Counted from the stretch's first letter, positions 1-12,524 are shown. The stretch is 64,000 nt of DNA from Pyrenochaeta sp. MPI-SDFR-AT-0127 (GCA_020747015.1 JAGTJM010000038.1:124001-188000); one strand, 5' to 3'. The notes: generated by a model not told the origin, from the letters alone. Made by a program: numbers and translations.

Positions 1-943
1 GATGATTGAACAAGACGGGTGATGGTGATGATACGATAGAGGGAAGCAAAGCAAACGCTGTCTATGTTAGCACTTCCGAAGTTTGCAATAACTCGAAGTA
101 AGCAAGAGAGAGAAGCACATACAAGCTTCCAAGCAGGAACATAAAGCAAATTGCGATTTTCTGTGTCCTCCCAATCTGAAGCTTGAGCACGCTCGATATG
201 GGTACCATAAGGATGCATATGTCGCCGAAGAGATTGATGATGCCAACACCCAGGTAAAACTGCATGCACATTAGCGATAACAACTATAGGGCTGTGGTGA
301 GATATGACCTTCGCCTCATCAACCAAGACTTCGCCTTCAGCACCATACCACTGATTCCAGTAGTAAGACAATGGCCTTGTATACAACGGCAGGACGATAT
401 GATTAGTTATCAGGTAACCGGTGGTCAATGCGATGCAGAACCATCCAAGCCACGATAGGCCGAAGATGCGTCGATATAGGGCAAGAATCGAGAATTTAAT
501 GATACATACGCTCCAGGCGTAGATAAAGACGTATGCGAAGGTGATCTGTACGCCATCAGTTTCGCGAAGGCCTTCATCTGTTAACGTACATACAATAGTG
601 ATTTGTCGCATTTCATAAGGCCCCAGAGACCATATGTGCTTTCCAAGGCCAAAGAAACCACCTGAAGCAGTATTAGTGGGTGCCTCTATCGTCTCGGAAT
701 CGGACTAGACGAACCAGCTATACAGCACGCCAGATTACCCGCGTTGAGTGCCACTCCTAGAAACATCAAATAGTCATCTAGCCCTAGTGTTTCGCGTTTC
801 AACCGTAAGCGAGTAAAAAGCCGTAAGAGTACGAAAACTAGCGACGAGACGAATAAGATGATACCAATGGCATTATTCGAGGCTGTTCGCGACTCATTCA
901 GATCCAGCCCTGGCGGAGGATTTGCAAAGTAATTGACCGCCAT
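1..943 (-). CDS. Rhodopsin-domain (SAT4/PTH11-like) integral membrane protein, partial
   Basis: Multi-pass plasma membrane protein of the fungal rhodopsin-domain family (SAT4, PTH11-like). These are putative receptors or sensors; ligands are mostly unknown. The exons I derive on the minus strand are 943-715, 661-594, 545-309, 259-123 and 57-1, with introns of 48-65 bp, all GT..AG and in phase. Visible family signatures in order are a first membrane helix followed by TLGLDDYLM, then GLGKHIW, then KFSILALYRRIF, then a late helix with GDICILMVPI and LLGSFVCFASLYRI. The last exon only makes sense after removing intron 58-122, which turns a frame ending in a stop into the conserved helix-6 motif. 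The ATG at 943 opens an N-terminal stretch with a proline-rich cap before the first helix. The C-terminal cytoplasmic tail lies beyond the window. The family assignment is good; the function is unknown. Confidence 0.85.
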
Positions 944-1508
944 ATAGGAAGTGCTTCAGCCATTCAAGATCCTGTGGAGCAGCGAACGAGGGGGGTGAAC
1001 GAGCTTGAAGTACAGCATCGCCTACAAGAACACAAGTGAGAGACATTGAGAGCAGGAAGAACTTTTCGTAACGCAAGCATTCCACCATGCAGACCGTCCG
1101 AACACAACAGGCATCCGGCGAAAAGCAATGTCGGAGCATTAGTCGCCCGCTCAGATCTTTGCCTGTTTGGCAGGACTTGCAGGCCGTTAGCCGTTTACGA
1201 CTAGGCTAACGATGCCGTAGTGGGGACAATTTGTGACAAGTCAGGCACTTGCCGCGTCGTGTCACCGTGTTCTTACTGGGAACGGCAATGATGTCGTGTC
1301 AAAATTTGCCGGCGCCGCAGGGGATGCGGATAGAGAGCAAGTTCCATGGATCGGCTCGTTAGGTGATGCGGAGGAAGCGCAGGTGTAGCGAGCCAGACCA
1401 GGTGCGCGGGGCACCCCTCATTCTTTCTTGTTCCTCTCCTGAAAGCATCGAGTACTTGTACCACTGTTTCAACAAGGTTTTTCTGCAGTGTCTTACCGTT
1501 CCGAAGCT
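944..1508. other. Intergenic, divergent promoter region
   Basis: 565 bp between the start codons of the rhodopsin-domain gene (leftward) and the nitrilase (rightward), so it must carry both promoters. I see no gene, tRNA or clear repeat in it. Confidence 0.6.
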
Positions 1509-2624
1509 ATGGCGCCAAAAGAAACAAAGTTCAGGGTTGCTGCTGCCCACGCAGCGCCCGTCTTCATGAACAAGGCGGCCACTATCAAGAAGACCGTCCA
1601 ACTCATTGAGCAAGCAGCCGCAGACAATATCAAGCTCCTTGTCTTCCCTGAAACGTTTATCCCCGGCTATCCAGTACGTGTCGCATAACAAGATCGGTCG
1701 AAGCCGAGGCTGCTTACCTGGAGCACAGATCGCTGACCGTCACCAAAGTACTGGGCCGAATGTTACCCTCCGCTAAAACAAGTCGCCGCCTTGGCCAAAT
1801 ATGCCGAAGAAAGCGTTGTTGTGGAGCCCAACGGTGAAGATGTAAGTGCGATTCAGGACGCTTGTCGAAGGACAGGTGTGGCGATCAACTTGGGCATTTC
1901 AGAGCGTGTTGCCAATGGACACACCCTATTCAACTCGCAGGTCATCATTGACAGCGACGGAACCATCCTAGGTGTTCATCGAAAGCTTCAGCCAACATAT
2001 GTAGAGCGTTACATCTGGGCCCAGGGCAACGGAAGTTCTTTGCGCAATTGGCCACTTTCATTGGGCTACAACCTGGGAGGCCTGGCCTGCTGGGAGCACA
2101 CAATGAATGGTGCTCGCCAGGCATTGCTCACGCAAAACCAACATATCCACGCTGGAGCTTGGCCTGCATTGTCGACTATGGCCGGCTTTGAGGCGGTCGC
2201 TGATGCTCAAATTGAAGCTTTGATGAAAACGCATGCATTGACTGCGCAAGTCTTCGTCATCACAGCATCGAATTACGTGGACCAACAATGCCTTGACTGG
2301 ATGGAGGAGAATCTCGGAAAGCAGGAGCTCGTCAAAGCAGGAGGTGGCTGGTCGTCGATCATACATCCTTTTTGCTCCTTTATTGCTGGACCGCACACTG
2401 GTAGTGAAGAGAAATTAGTACAGGGTGAGATCGACTTCTCGCATATGGGATCTGTCAAAGTGTGGATTGATGCAGCTGGCCACTATCAACGCCCAGAGAT
2501 CTTGCAGTTTGGCTTTGACTCACGTCCGCACTGGGCTGATGAAAAATTGGATCGCTTCAAGATTCGTGCTGATGATAAGAAAGCAAAAAGTGAGAATGAA
2601 GAGCAGTCACAGTCACTAAGTTGA
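1509..2624 (+). CDS. Nitrilase (carbon-nitrogen hydrolase family)
   Basis: Hydrolyses nitriles to the carboxylic acid and ammonia; in fungi these cytosolic enzymes act on plant-derived or aliphatic nitriles. There are two exons, 1509-1673 and 1749-2624, with a 75-bp intron (donor gtacgt, branch gctgac, acceptor aaag), giving 346 residues, normal for the family. The catalytic triad is intact: Glu48 in FPETFIPGYP, Lys134 in HRKLQPTYVER and Cys169 in LACWEH. The intron falls exactly inside the GYP-YW motif and splicing restores it. I chose the ATG at 1509 (MAPKETKF) over 1488 because it abuts the first beta strand of the fold; the upstream in-frame ATG would add seven residues. The LACWEH context and the length fit an aliphatic or arylaceto-nitrilase more than cyanide hydratase, but the substrate cannot be read from sequence. 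Confidence 0.93.
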
Positions 2625-3896
2625 GATTATTACAAACTACCCACACGCTTTTGTATGTCTTTGAAGTAAAACCTTGGTTCGTATCCACTAGTGCAATGCC
2701 CTGAAAGTTTGACTGTAATCAAGTCGCGCCGACCCCTGACTAGCACATTTGTAGTAAAGCGCATCTTTCACAGAACATACCTCCTAGAACCATTTATAAA
2801 TAAGGCCGAGATTTAGTTCTTAGGAAGTGACTGAAGGTAGAGTAGAAAGGAGGACTATGATCACAGACTTGGGGGCGGCACTGTGTCAATTCCTAGGTCA
2901 AGTGCAAATTCTATGACTGCCCATGTAGCTGTGTCGATTCCTGCATATGTTTCTGCACCAGCTCCTAGTATCCCCTCGTCCAGCTTCGTCTATGACTATG
3001 CTGTATCTGTCATGATGGCACCATCTCCGCCTGGCAGCCTCCGTTGTCGGAATAGTTCCTGGCCGACATCGACAGCCGACGATCTCAACCCGTCATAGAT
3101 GAGTGTAATGACATGGTCTCAGCTACTGACTTACTAGCTATGGCGGGGGAGAAAAGTTGTCTTGTAGAGGTAATAGAAGCACGGATATGGTGCTTGCTAC
3201 ACAAGGACCCTTTAATTATTATGATCTGGATATGACATTAAGTTATCACTTCGGGGATCTGGAAGTTTTCTATGATAAAAATCTGCGCATTCCAATGCTC
3301 GTAATCCAGTCATGACGGCTCTAGATGTATATAGACTGCGGGCTAAGTATGCTGCAGCATTGACAGCTCTTGAGGACCGGGAAAGTTCCGGTCCACGCAA
3401 GAGACAACGACATCTAAATAAGAAAGATCCCATGAGATATTACTGACTTGAGTCGATTAGGGCAATAAACTTGTCCTGCATCTGATGTTGTGTAAGTTTT
3501 TTCTACGTTGGTGGGCCTGTGGCACATGCTGGGGGGAAACTCAACAGCCCCAGCCAGACCGTGTGACGAGTACATCGCACAGAAAGGAGAAGAATTGATC
3601 AATCGGTATAGCAGGCGTAGGAAAACAGTGGCAAAGTTGCGCGGGCATTCAATAGGAGTTCGATTTCTACAGCTAAAGGCTTGGTCGATTGCAAGGGAGA
3701 ACTACACTGTCTATACCCCACATTCTGTACAATAGTTTGGTGATTATATTGCGAGGTTCATGTCGACCGTACTGTCTCGAAATGCCTCCCGTAGTAATAA
3801 AGCGCACCCAATACTCATGCAGCGCATTGCTTGACTGGTAGAGGATCATCCAATTCGCAGTAACCGTACGTAATCCTGCGGCTAGCTTTCTCACAA
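2625..3896. other. Intergenic, no gene seen
   Basis: About 1.3 kb after the nitrilase stop. Only short overlapping frames without domain motifs are present. A few runs (for example 2910-3100) look mildly coding-like but have no recognisable content. Confidence 0.5.
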
Positions 3897-4208
3897 TCAT
3901 TGGGAGAAGCAGGGTCCCTTGATTACATGAGAAGGTTTTTTTATCCAATTCTCAATCGAAACATACCTGGCGAATTGTATATAACACCACGACAGAGTAT
4001 CAAGGTACTCCCCATCTTCGGTTGTAACAAAGGTGAGTTGACCAAGATGACCCTTTAGAAGACATATTAGACAAGCGGATAGCAGCGAGAAGTGGTCTAT
4101 ACGTACACTGTAGCAGCATTTCGTCAGTGCTTGCCGTTCAGCTACATCGACAGGTGACGCTAGCGCAAGCACCGGGGCCAGGATGATGAGGTAGTTGAAG
4201 AGCTGCAT
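3897..4208 (-). CDS. Possible small secreted protein
   Basis: The ATG at 4208 opens a typical signal peptide (MQLFNYLIILAPVLALASP) followed by a short pro-like stretch and then KCCY. A good donor (gtacgt) directly follows KCCYS and a CTAAT..AAAG acceptor lies about 65 bp on. Splicing keeps the frame and gives a second segment with further Cys and Trp residues; another gtatgt donor sits near 3967, so the 3' end given here is only the end of the open frame. A TATA-rich run lies about 100 bp upstream near 4300. Small secreted Cys-containing proteins are common fungal effector or antimicrobial candidates, but I recognise no family. It could be a chance signal-peptide-like frame in a gene-poor region. 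Confidence 0.35.
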   Translation of the reverse strand: MQLFNYLIILAPVLALASPVDVAERQALTKCCYSVRIDHFSLLSACLICLLKGHLGQLTFVTTEDGEYLDTLSWCYIQFARYVSIENWIKKPSHVIKGPCFSQ

Positions 4209-7200
4209 TTTGGAAATAGAGACTTTTGCGAGGTGCGTAAAGATCGATGTGGACAGGACAATTGAAGGCAATGATACAAAACGAAGAACTTAAGCCTGAT
4301 ATATATATGTGTCTTTTCAATCTTAGCTTCTGAGTCTGCGCATGCACCCCGCTTCTTCATGCTGGAGCTTTCCACCTGGATGAGTAGTTAATATAATTAA
4401 GTTCTCCAGGTTGGGAAAGCGTCTCCATACAGCCAAAACCGTAAACAAATATCCAGTGATGTTTTCGATTACTAGTAGGAGATCATCATTGAACGAATCC
4501 AAAAGTAGAATCGTATCTCCGGATAATGTTGCTAGGGAATAGATTATCCTAGCCCTAAAGAAGAAATTTGTAAGTAATTTGTCAGGCATAATCTATCTAT
4601 CATCGTAGATATTAACTTGGAGCATAAATCTTGCGGACAGGAACCAGGATGGAACAAGAAAGTATACGAGCGTCCGAAGTAAGTATGGCTCGACGTCTCT
4701 ACGAATGCGGCCCGACTAGGAGGTTGGGGCAACCGTGTAATGCGAGTGCGAGAACGAACAAGAGAAAGCACATGAACCCTGTACTGCGGCAACACATGCA
4801 TACCATTACTCTCCCTTGGGGACTTATATGGACAGATAGTAGAAACACCTGACAATCCTAACTCTACCACCTTGGCAAGTAGTCTGACGTACGTGGTGCC
4901 AAGTCGGCATCTCAACCGGAAAGCCTAGTAACCGGTTTTTTGAGGTGGTCGTTGCTCGGCTGCTCTACCCCTTCACCTACATCTGCACCTGCGGTATACG
5001 AACCAGCCAATAAAAGACCGTCAAGCCTCACAAAAGGTAGAGCACACTTTGGTGCAGAGCATCAAGTTACCAGTGAACAAGTTTTCGCACGAACCTATCT
5101 GGGCCTTTCTCATTCTGATAATGTCCGCTGACCTGCCAAGTCTGTCTAGAAATTGACCCCGACAATCCGACAGTGCGATATTAACTTTGTAGTACGTGGA
5201 CCTACCGATGCACCTGCCGCTGCACCTGCCGCGGCAACACTAACAACGAGTTTGTTGCAATGATAGTATACAATCGTACCCCTAGGTTAGCACTTTCACT
5301 TGAACTACTTGTCATGACATTCGTCTTTGGTTATTATCAACGTGACGGAGCTTGGTGCAGGTCGGTGCGGCATTGTTGTTCACGCCCCAGGCCCGTAACT
5401 AACCTGCTTTTAACTGGTAACACAAACAAGCTCAAAGTCAAAAGGTTCTGCCTAAATCGGCCCGCAACCCCACGGGAGATGGCCCTAGAGGGTTTCCCAC
5501 AGCTGTAAAATAGCCCGTTTAGTCACGCCCCGGGCAAGTTCGAACTATACGACCGGGGGATCCTGCGACTTAGTATCCTCGAATCCCTTGCCCTCCCCGC
5601 TTCCACACGAAGGAGTACAAGATTTCCTGCATCAAAAGCCCAGGAGACTCGCAATAACCTTTGGAGCAAGAGTGATAATGGAAATTCCAGGCCCTAGTGT
5701 TGTTAATATTGCACTCTGCTGCGGTTATGGTCGCAAGTATGAGAGGAAGAAGAAAGAGAAAAAGCTGGCAGATGCCATCTTAGTTTCAAGGGCAAAATAA
5801 TGTACCTGGAAGGGGCTTCTACCGTGCATCATCAACCTGGAGGACGACTGAGGCAAGGATCACGAAGCTCCTAACCATAGTCACTGTTTTAAACTTTCTG
5901 GTAACCTCGCCTTCCCTCACTTCAGGACGATAGGATATGGACAGTTTAAGTAGTCGTCAACTTAGGCAGGCAGGTAAATTCTATATCCCTACTAGAGAAG
6001 CCTAACTCTATCGCTGAGGAAACAAGCTGTGGTGAATACAAGGGCGTAAGGGAGCTGGCAGGACGGAAGCCAGAAACTCGGCGTGTCACAAGCGCGCTTC
6101 CCCACATGTGCTTCGTTTGGAGCCTTAATTTCGCTCTCCAAGTGCTGTCATGAGAATTGCGAATGATAACTTTCCTGTTTGAGACATTGAACCGGGCAAG
6201 CCAGCTGGGAACAACCCTCTCTCGATCACTACAGGGCAAAGCCCCTGATCATAAAGCATGATCACGCTGGTCAAATCGCTGAATTCATCGTGCTTGTGAG
6301 ATACTGGAGCGCGGAGGGGGGTAATAAAAATAGTTTAAAGTGCCTGAGCCATTACAGGGGGCAAATGAGATCCTCCGCCAAATATCCAGACTGTACGACA
6401 GCCGGAAGATCGTACGATCCGTAGATATTCTACGCCAGCCAGTCGACTGTTTGCAAAAGGCTTCACCACTCTTTATGAACCATCTGGACCCTTAAATTTA
6501 CACTGGGTTAATCATAATAACGTGAATTGAGTCAATCATGCTTTCAGTTTCTGCATCGCTACAATTTGGCTGGAGCACTTGACAGCAGAATAGTTTGATC
6601 TCATCGGTAAGAACTACAATTTTGATATCCTCATTGGAGAGATTCGTGATTCCGATTGCTTGGAACGTGGTAGCAAGAAACGGTCTCTGATCAGTTTCAT
6701 CAATGTTTGTGGGCGGCTGCAGGGGCGGAAGGAATCCAACTCTGCGTATCAAGCAGTGGGGGTAAAAAAAAAATTGAAGTCGTATCGACCGGGGATCATA
6801 GATACGGCACAGCCATCGTGCCGGCCGCCCGTGAAGTCTGCGTGTGGTGCAATGGCCATATCATGGTTCACCTGCAGGTCACTATCGCAAGGGTTTCAAC
6901 AGATTATCCGCAGTTGCAAAACGGTGTCCAGCCACCTTTTGCAATCCGTTTCAGCAACTTCATTATAATTATTCCGAATAGGTGACGCCTTATTGGAAAA
7001 TGTCAGTCGCTAATATGTTGAGATGGCGGATGCCAAAGCTGATTGACCGCAACCTCAAATAGTCATTGTGAGCCAATATTTTGAGAACTTTTAATGTGAC
7101 AGACACTTCATAATTACACAATACGCTTCTCAAATTCGTCTGTGTCTAATCCATGGTCGCTATATTCGCTCGGTTTCCTACTTCACATTTAGCTTCTTGA

Positions 7201-7544
7201 CTTGAGGTTCGAGACCGTCCGCAATGGACTTGTACGAGACACGTTCTTCGTGTGCTTCAGCCGCACTTTCAGCCGCACCTTGACAGGGCAGTCCTTCAGA
7301 CCATACAAAATCCATGCGCAAGCAACGCAGATTCGTTCAAAATTTCATATTCTGGCATAGTTACTGATAGCTAACACGCAATTTGCTGACTCGAAGGGTT
7401 CTCCGACCTTCCAGTCCGGGAGTGCGGATCGCGCTATGCTTCCGATCTATGGCGACCGGTCCCTCGACACCGCGCAGGGCGAGATACGCCTTTTGAACTT
7501 CAAGTATTCTGACGAGCGATTTTGGAGGACTTATCGAGCTTGAA
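4209..7544. other. Gene-poor stretch, no gene seen
   Basis: More than 3 kb with only short frames on both strands and no domain motif, signal peptide or convincing splice chain. There is no obvious tandem repeat. The region may be decayed sequence, but no ancestral gene can be recognised. Confidence 0.5.
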
Positions 7545-9684
7545 TTGGGTTACCATTTGCTCAACCAAAGTTGTACGCACTACATTGAGTTTGAACAGAC
7601 TAAACTAGAAGAGGCAAGATACCCCAACTTGTTTCCTGAGCTAGCGCCACGGAAAGGATTCAGAAATTGGATTAAGGGCCTGAGAGCAAGTCGAAACATC
7701 GGAATTGGGAGTGCAAATGTGGCTAAAAGCACATAACCCATATCTCTACCACTACATTGCGTTATCTTACACATGGGGCCCAGATGTCATATTCGAGAAG
7801 CATGAAGTCCTCATTAATGGCCATGTTATCAAAGTTCGAAGAATTTGCATGCCGTACTAATAGAGTTTCGCACAATAGACCGGTTCAAACACGGCCTAAA
7901 ACTATGGATTGACACCCTCACCACCCACCAGGACCACGAGGAAGAGAAGGGGTGCCCAGATCCTCATAGTGCATGAGATTTACCAGCGTGCGGGGAATGT
8001 TCTTGCATGGGTCGGCGCCGAAGTCGAGCAGATATTCGATGAAGACGGAAAGCCTAAACTGCCGGACTGAGAGCTATTAAGTGAAACTGATCGCGTACAT
8101 AGAACCATTGCGGTAGTTGAAGAGATGGACGAGTGTGGAGACCTGAGCAAAGCAAATCAGCACCGGGATGGCGCAGCCTTCCGTCTCCAACGTACTTTGC
8201 AGAGGTGGAAAGATCTCATGCTCGAATATCCCGACCTTTTCACAACAGATAGAGGCATACATGAGTTCTTCTATGGGCAAAGCTGGCATGCGTAAAAACC
8301 GATAGATAAACTGTGTGTGGGACCACGCTAAAGCTGTGCCTCGTGAATTGCAGCAATCGTGTGTGGGAGTCGTGTCACCCATTGGAGAAACATTTGCGAT
8401 GCGTTAATCTTTTTATATAGTGTTATAGACTTCGTTAGTGATATGACAATAATGGACCTTGGGGAAGAGGAAAAGGCGATACGACGCACGTTGCTGGCAT
8501 CGCAGAGCTTGAGATGCTCAGCCATCGCAAAATGCTACCTCAGATTGACCAAACTGGTTTTGCGGCTACTTACAGCCCATGAATTAGTGGAGGAGAAGCA
8601 GTTCGGGGATCAGCCTTGGACCAAGCGCTCTCGCTCGCAATGCAGGGACTGCTTTACTCCCAAAGATCGTGTCTTCGGCATGCTACATATACATAACACC
8701 CCGGACTCGTGCAAGAGAGCAGTCCAGTACACGGATACGCCCGCACAGATCTACAGAGCATTTGCAAAAAATCTTCTCATTATAGGCAAAGTGGAAATAT
8801 TTTCGTTGCTTGATGGCTGAAAAGACGAGCTTATGCTTCCATCATGGATACCAAATTTCGCTCGTCCAGCGATTCGACGCACCTCATCCATATACGATTC
8901 TTGGTATGCAGGAACCCTGAATAAGTTTACAATATCCATCTATAAGAATGTTACCCATTGTCTTCGAAAATGAGAAAGGCAAATTGGTTCTTCAACTGGA
9001 CGGTATCACCCTCGTTGATGTGATCGATGAGGTAGGCGCAACTCCACCAATATTGCGGAAACGAATCGCATCTAGTGCTCCTGGTTACGCTATAGGCATC
9101 GTACAGCTCTCCAAATCCGAGACAAACCAATCCATTGTATGTGCATGAGCATACAGTCAAGTGCTGCGCATACCGTACGCTGACACGTAGCACCGACACT
9201 ACGGGACGTGTGAGGGACTTCAAGCAACTCCTCAGCTGTTTCTCATCAAATCCTCCAGAGCCCACAGATCCGGACTTTTAGAATTGGGATTTCTTCAACG
9301 CCAGTGCCGATCTTATGTTCCATGGAAAACCACTGCGTGACTGGCTAGATCCTTACAAAGAGCGTCCAGAACTCCGTTACTCCACGGAAAGGGACCGAAA
9401 AGAGTGGAGAGACGTAAGCGCAGCCACGGCCGCTATAAAGTCTAAGATTTGTGAACGATGTCTCTTCTTGACAGGAGAGCGCGGATTCCTGGGCTTGGGA
9501 TCCATGAAAATACAGCCTGGAAACACTTTAGTAACAGTATATGGGTGTGAAGCCCCTGATCTTGCTGCCTCTTGAAGGGGGGAGATTCGCGATCCAAGGG
9601 GAATGTTATGTCGATGATATAATGGAAGATGAGGCAGAACTAATAGATTCCGATGAGCATGTTACCAGCTCCTTGGTAAAGTAG
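7545..9684 (+). pseudogene. HET-domain (heterokaryon incompatibility) pseudogene
   Basis: Remains of a full-length HET-domain gene broken by several stops and frame changes. In order I can read YIALSYTWGPD (about 7765-7790), LKLWIDTLTTHQDHEEEK (about 7903-7955, equivalent of the LWIDALCINQ motif), EIYQRAGNVLAWVGAEVEQ (about 7975-8035), CFTPKDRVFGML (about 8650, the DPRDKVFALLGL equivalent), LPSWIPNF (8835) and the C-terminal GLGSMKIQPGNTLVTVYG and GECYVDDIMEDEA segments (9490-9645). These lie in different frames with stops between them, for example at 7858, 7977 and 8068, and no single splice chain joins them. HET proteins normally trigger cell death on fusion of incompatible hyphae; this copy cannot encode one. 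The order and spacing match an intact family member, so it decayed in place rather than arriving as fragments. Confidence 0.88.
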
Positions 9685-10675
9685 ATTGCTGTTACTGGCG
9701 ACACAGCCACTTGTGCACCCTTCCAGTCTTTGAGCAAAGCGCGAGTCAGTTAAAAATATGCAGCTACTGTATGTTCATCAGTCGTGCTCTTCCCGTCCAT
9801 GTGGCCCAAAATTACACCTTGGTAGGTCTCTTAAGATCTCTGAATACATCACTGAATCAGCTCATTCTTTCAATTCTCGCCGACAACTCTGCCAGGGAAA
9901 ATTGTACGCATTCGCTATCCATACTATCAACAGCATCAATATTACTGTAATCACATGCCGTGTATACATTTATCGCTGTCAAACTTATTTCCTTGCTGGA
10001 GGTACCATTTATTATCTAATGTCAACCCACTCTCGGGGATTTTCAAGACTTCAGTTAGCATCATTCTTATACTGTATGGAGCGAAACGGCTGCCCGCTAG
10101 TAAAAGCGCTCAATTTGCGTCATTCCTTCTTCTACCATGTTTGCTCAGCGAGATACGGGTGGGTCGATAACGCCGACCGATTCCTTATCGAAGTCTAGAC
10201 TTTCTTCATAGTCAGCTGGTCCTTATTCTGATCTTCCAATAAATTATCGCATCAGCCCTCAATACAGGGAGCCTATGCGAGGCTAGGAAACCAAATGTGG
10301 CTTCACACAAGGCTACGATCATGCCACCCCTTTCTGTTGACCCCAGCTACATTTAGAATGAATCCATGCAAATATCCAGCTTCGCTTGAAGCCTGTAAAA
10401 ATCAACTAATGAGCATTTAGAGTTGAATAGGAAAGGCCCGATGGCCTAGATCTATTCGCAGCGCGTGACTCTGCCAAGCGTTGACACCATTGATACGGCT
10501 GAAGTCGTCTACAAGGGAGTGTAGTCTAGATCGACAGACAGCATACTTAAGTCGGGTAGTCGGTCTCGTACACGTCGACGATCATGCCCATCTTTCAGCA
10601 CTCTCGCACTAACACAGGCGAAGTATCTCCTTAAACCAATACAGACCGCCAATCACACACGAACAATAATTAGAA
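9685..10675. other. Intergenic, no gene seen
   Basis: About 1 kb between the HET pseudogene and the next gene. It presumably contains the promoter of the gene at 10676. Short overlapping frames only. Confidence 0.5.
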
Positions 10676-11797
10676 ATGGACGATGTCGAGAAGGGATTCC
10701 GACGTCGCAAGGCTGCATTTCTTAGCGGAGTGGAGACCAAAGTCGATCGCTATATTGTCTCTACTGGTAAGAACTGTATCGCCGTTGTCGAGCGAAACAG
10801 TGATGGTAGCATTTGGGGCACATGGGATTTCAGAGACGATATCGATGACTTATGCAAGCACGTTTACCAGTTCATGCGTAAGAAGAGATCTTCGGGAGGC
10901 CGTGAGCACGACTCCGCGCTGACCGATCCAATTATTGAGATCGTCACTCAGGAATACAAGGACTTTTACGCAAGCGAGAGTGAAAATATATCGAATGGAG
11001 TCTTAGTGGCTCTCTCGTCTGACGAGATCAAGCTCCAAGATTTTGTTGACCGTCTATCAAACATTGCGCTGAAGCAACTCTCAAAAGAAGGAAAGGATCA
11101 GGTTGTGAAGTTGGTGGTCCATCAGATCAAGGAAAGCGTCAACCAAGGGGCACTCCAGTCTGTCGGCCATCAAATAGGGCACCTGGCATCTTCAAGTGAG
11201 TCACCCATGTCTAAAAGATCACTGGAAGGTTATTGGCTGACCTTATTGCGACTGATAGCTGCTGGCACCCAAGTTGCTTCTGTTGTAGGCCATTTGCTGA
11301 TCAAACTCCTTGCAGCTCATATTGGCTCCATCGTTGCTCATGTTCTGGCATCAGCGGCTCTACAGCATGTCCTTGTTATGCTTATGAAGAAGTTTGTTCT
11401 TGTGGCTATTACCACCACTGTCTTTAATTTCCTCGTGGCCCATTTTGGAGCTGCTCTGGCGGGGGCAAGCATCATGTGGATCGTTCTGCCAATCATCGCG
11501 GGATACATGGCGTACAAAATCCACGAGTTTCCCAAGGAATTAGGCGAAAAGGTATCGAAGAGCGTGCGGAACGAGCTGGACGCACGTTTCGACAACATGA
11601 ACAAAACGATACTGGAAAACATTTTTGATTCAGTTTTCAAAAGTAACGATCTCGTGCAGGCAATTGCGGACGACGATGAGTTTCAAGATGCGATGCGGAA
11701 ACTAGGCGAGAAAGTGGAGCCGAAATTACAAAGCTTCAAGACTAAAAGTTACGTTTCCCCCCGAGTTCTAAGGCGGACTACGACGGCCGGTTTCTGA
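10676..11797 (+). CDS. Membrane protein of unknown function
   Basis: Open frame of 373 codons from a clear ATG. I do not recognise the family. The N-terminal 190 residues are mixed charged and helical. Residues about 205-295 are strongly hydrophobic with Ala/Val/Leu-rich segments (VASVVGHLLIKLLAAHIGSI, then two or three further candidate membrane helices ending IVLPIIAGYMAYKI). The last 80 residues are again charged (KELGEKVSKSVRNELDARF) with amphipathic character. A perfect 63-bp intron may lie inside the frame at 11196-11258 (gtgagt, ctgac branch, gatag acceptor, phase 1); because 63 is divisible by three and holds no stop, retention adds 21 residues, and splicing would give 352 residues. 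It lies about 1 kb from the HET pseudogene, but a link is not shown. Confidence 0.7.
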   Translation: MDDVEKGFRRRKAAFLSGVETKVDRYIVSTGKNCIAVVERNSDGSIWGTWDFRDDIDDLCKHVYQFMRKKRSSGGREHDSALTDPIIEIVTQEYKDFYASESENISNGVLVALSSDEIKLQDFVDRLSNIALKQLSKEGKDQVVKLVVHQIKESVNQGALQSVGHQIGHLASSSESPMSKRSLEGYWLTLLRLIAAGTQVASVVGHLLIKLLAAHIGSIVAHVLASAALQHVLVMLMKKFVLVAITTTVFNFLVAHFGAALAGASIMWIVLPIIAGYMAYKIHEFPKELGEKVSKSVRNELDARFDNMNKTILENIFDSVFKSNDLVQAIADDDEFQDAMRKLGEKVEPKLQSFKTKSYVSPRVLRRTTTAGF

Positions 11798-12524
11798 CAA
11801 GAGCAACACGCTAAAATTCCCACTGGGCAATATATATTCTGTTCTCTGATTCCGCACCAGATAGCTGTATTTACCTTTAAGATGGATGATTCCGTATTCG
11901 AAGTCTTTTCGAGCTGTTAGAAATAATTAGGACTGAAATTGCAGCTGCTTAGACTTACATCTTTGACAAAATTGAACTGTAGAGTCAACTTGCTATACAT
12001 TTTATTGCTTTCTCATTGAAATATTCAAAGAGTCTACTCAATTTTTTCATGTCTAAAAATTGATGCTCTGTCCTGGCTTGATGACAGCCTCTGATATCAA
12101 TTGTTCTACGGCAAAGCTCGATACCGAAGTCCGATTTGAAAACCTTCAGCTTCTTGAATGTGTTTCTGAACGTAAGTCAGGAAGAACCATTGACTGTCTA
12201 AGAATTTGATGAAGGAAGTCTTTTGATTTCTGTCACATCAATAGACATACCCTGATTAATTCTTTTTTGTTTCAATCAACTTCCCTCTAAATGCGGAGTG
12301 CTCCCGTCAAAGACAATGATTCGCTGCAGCAAATTTCAGAAAGACAACCGTGCAGAACTACAGAGCTGAAGAAACTGTCATAATAGAATAATCGATTCAG
12401 CAAAAACACGCGTACGTTGCGGTATATATACTCAGCTCTATCCCCAGATGTCAAGATGATGATCATCTTCTCTGGCGCTGATGAAGCGTGATCAAGCCTC
12501 TTTCTAGAACTGAACATGCCTCTA
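11798..12524. other. Intergenic, AT-rich
   Basis: 727 bp between two converging genes. AT-rich, consistent with 3' untranslated sequence from both sides. No gene seen. Confidence 0.5.
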
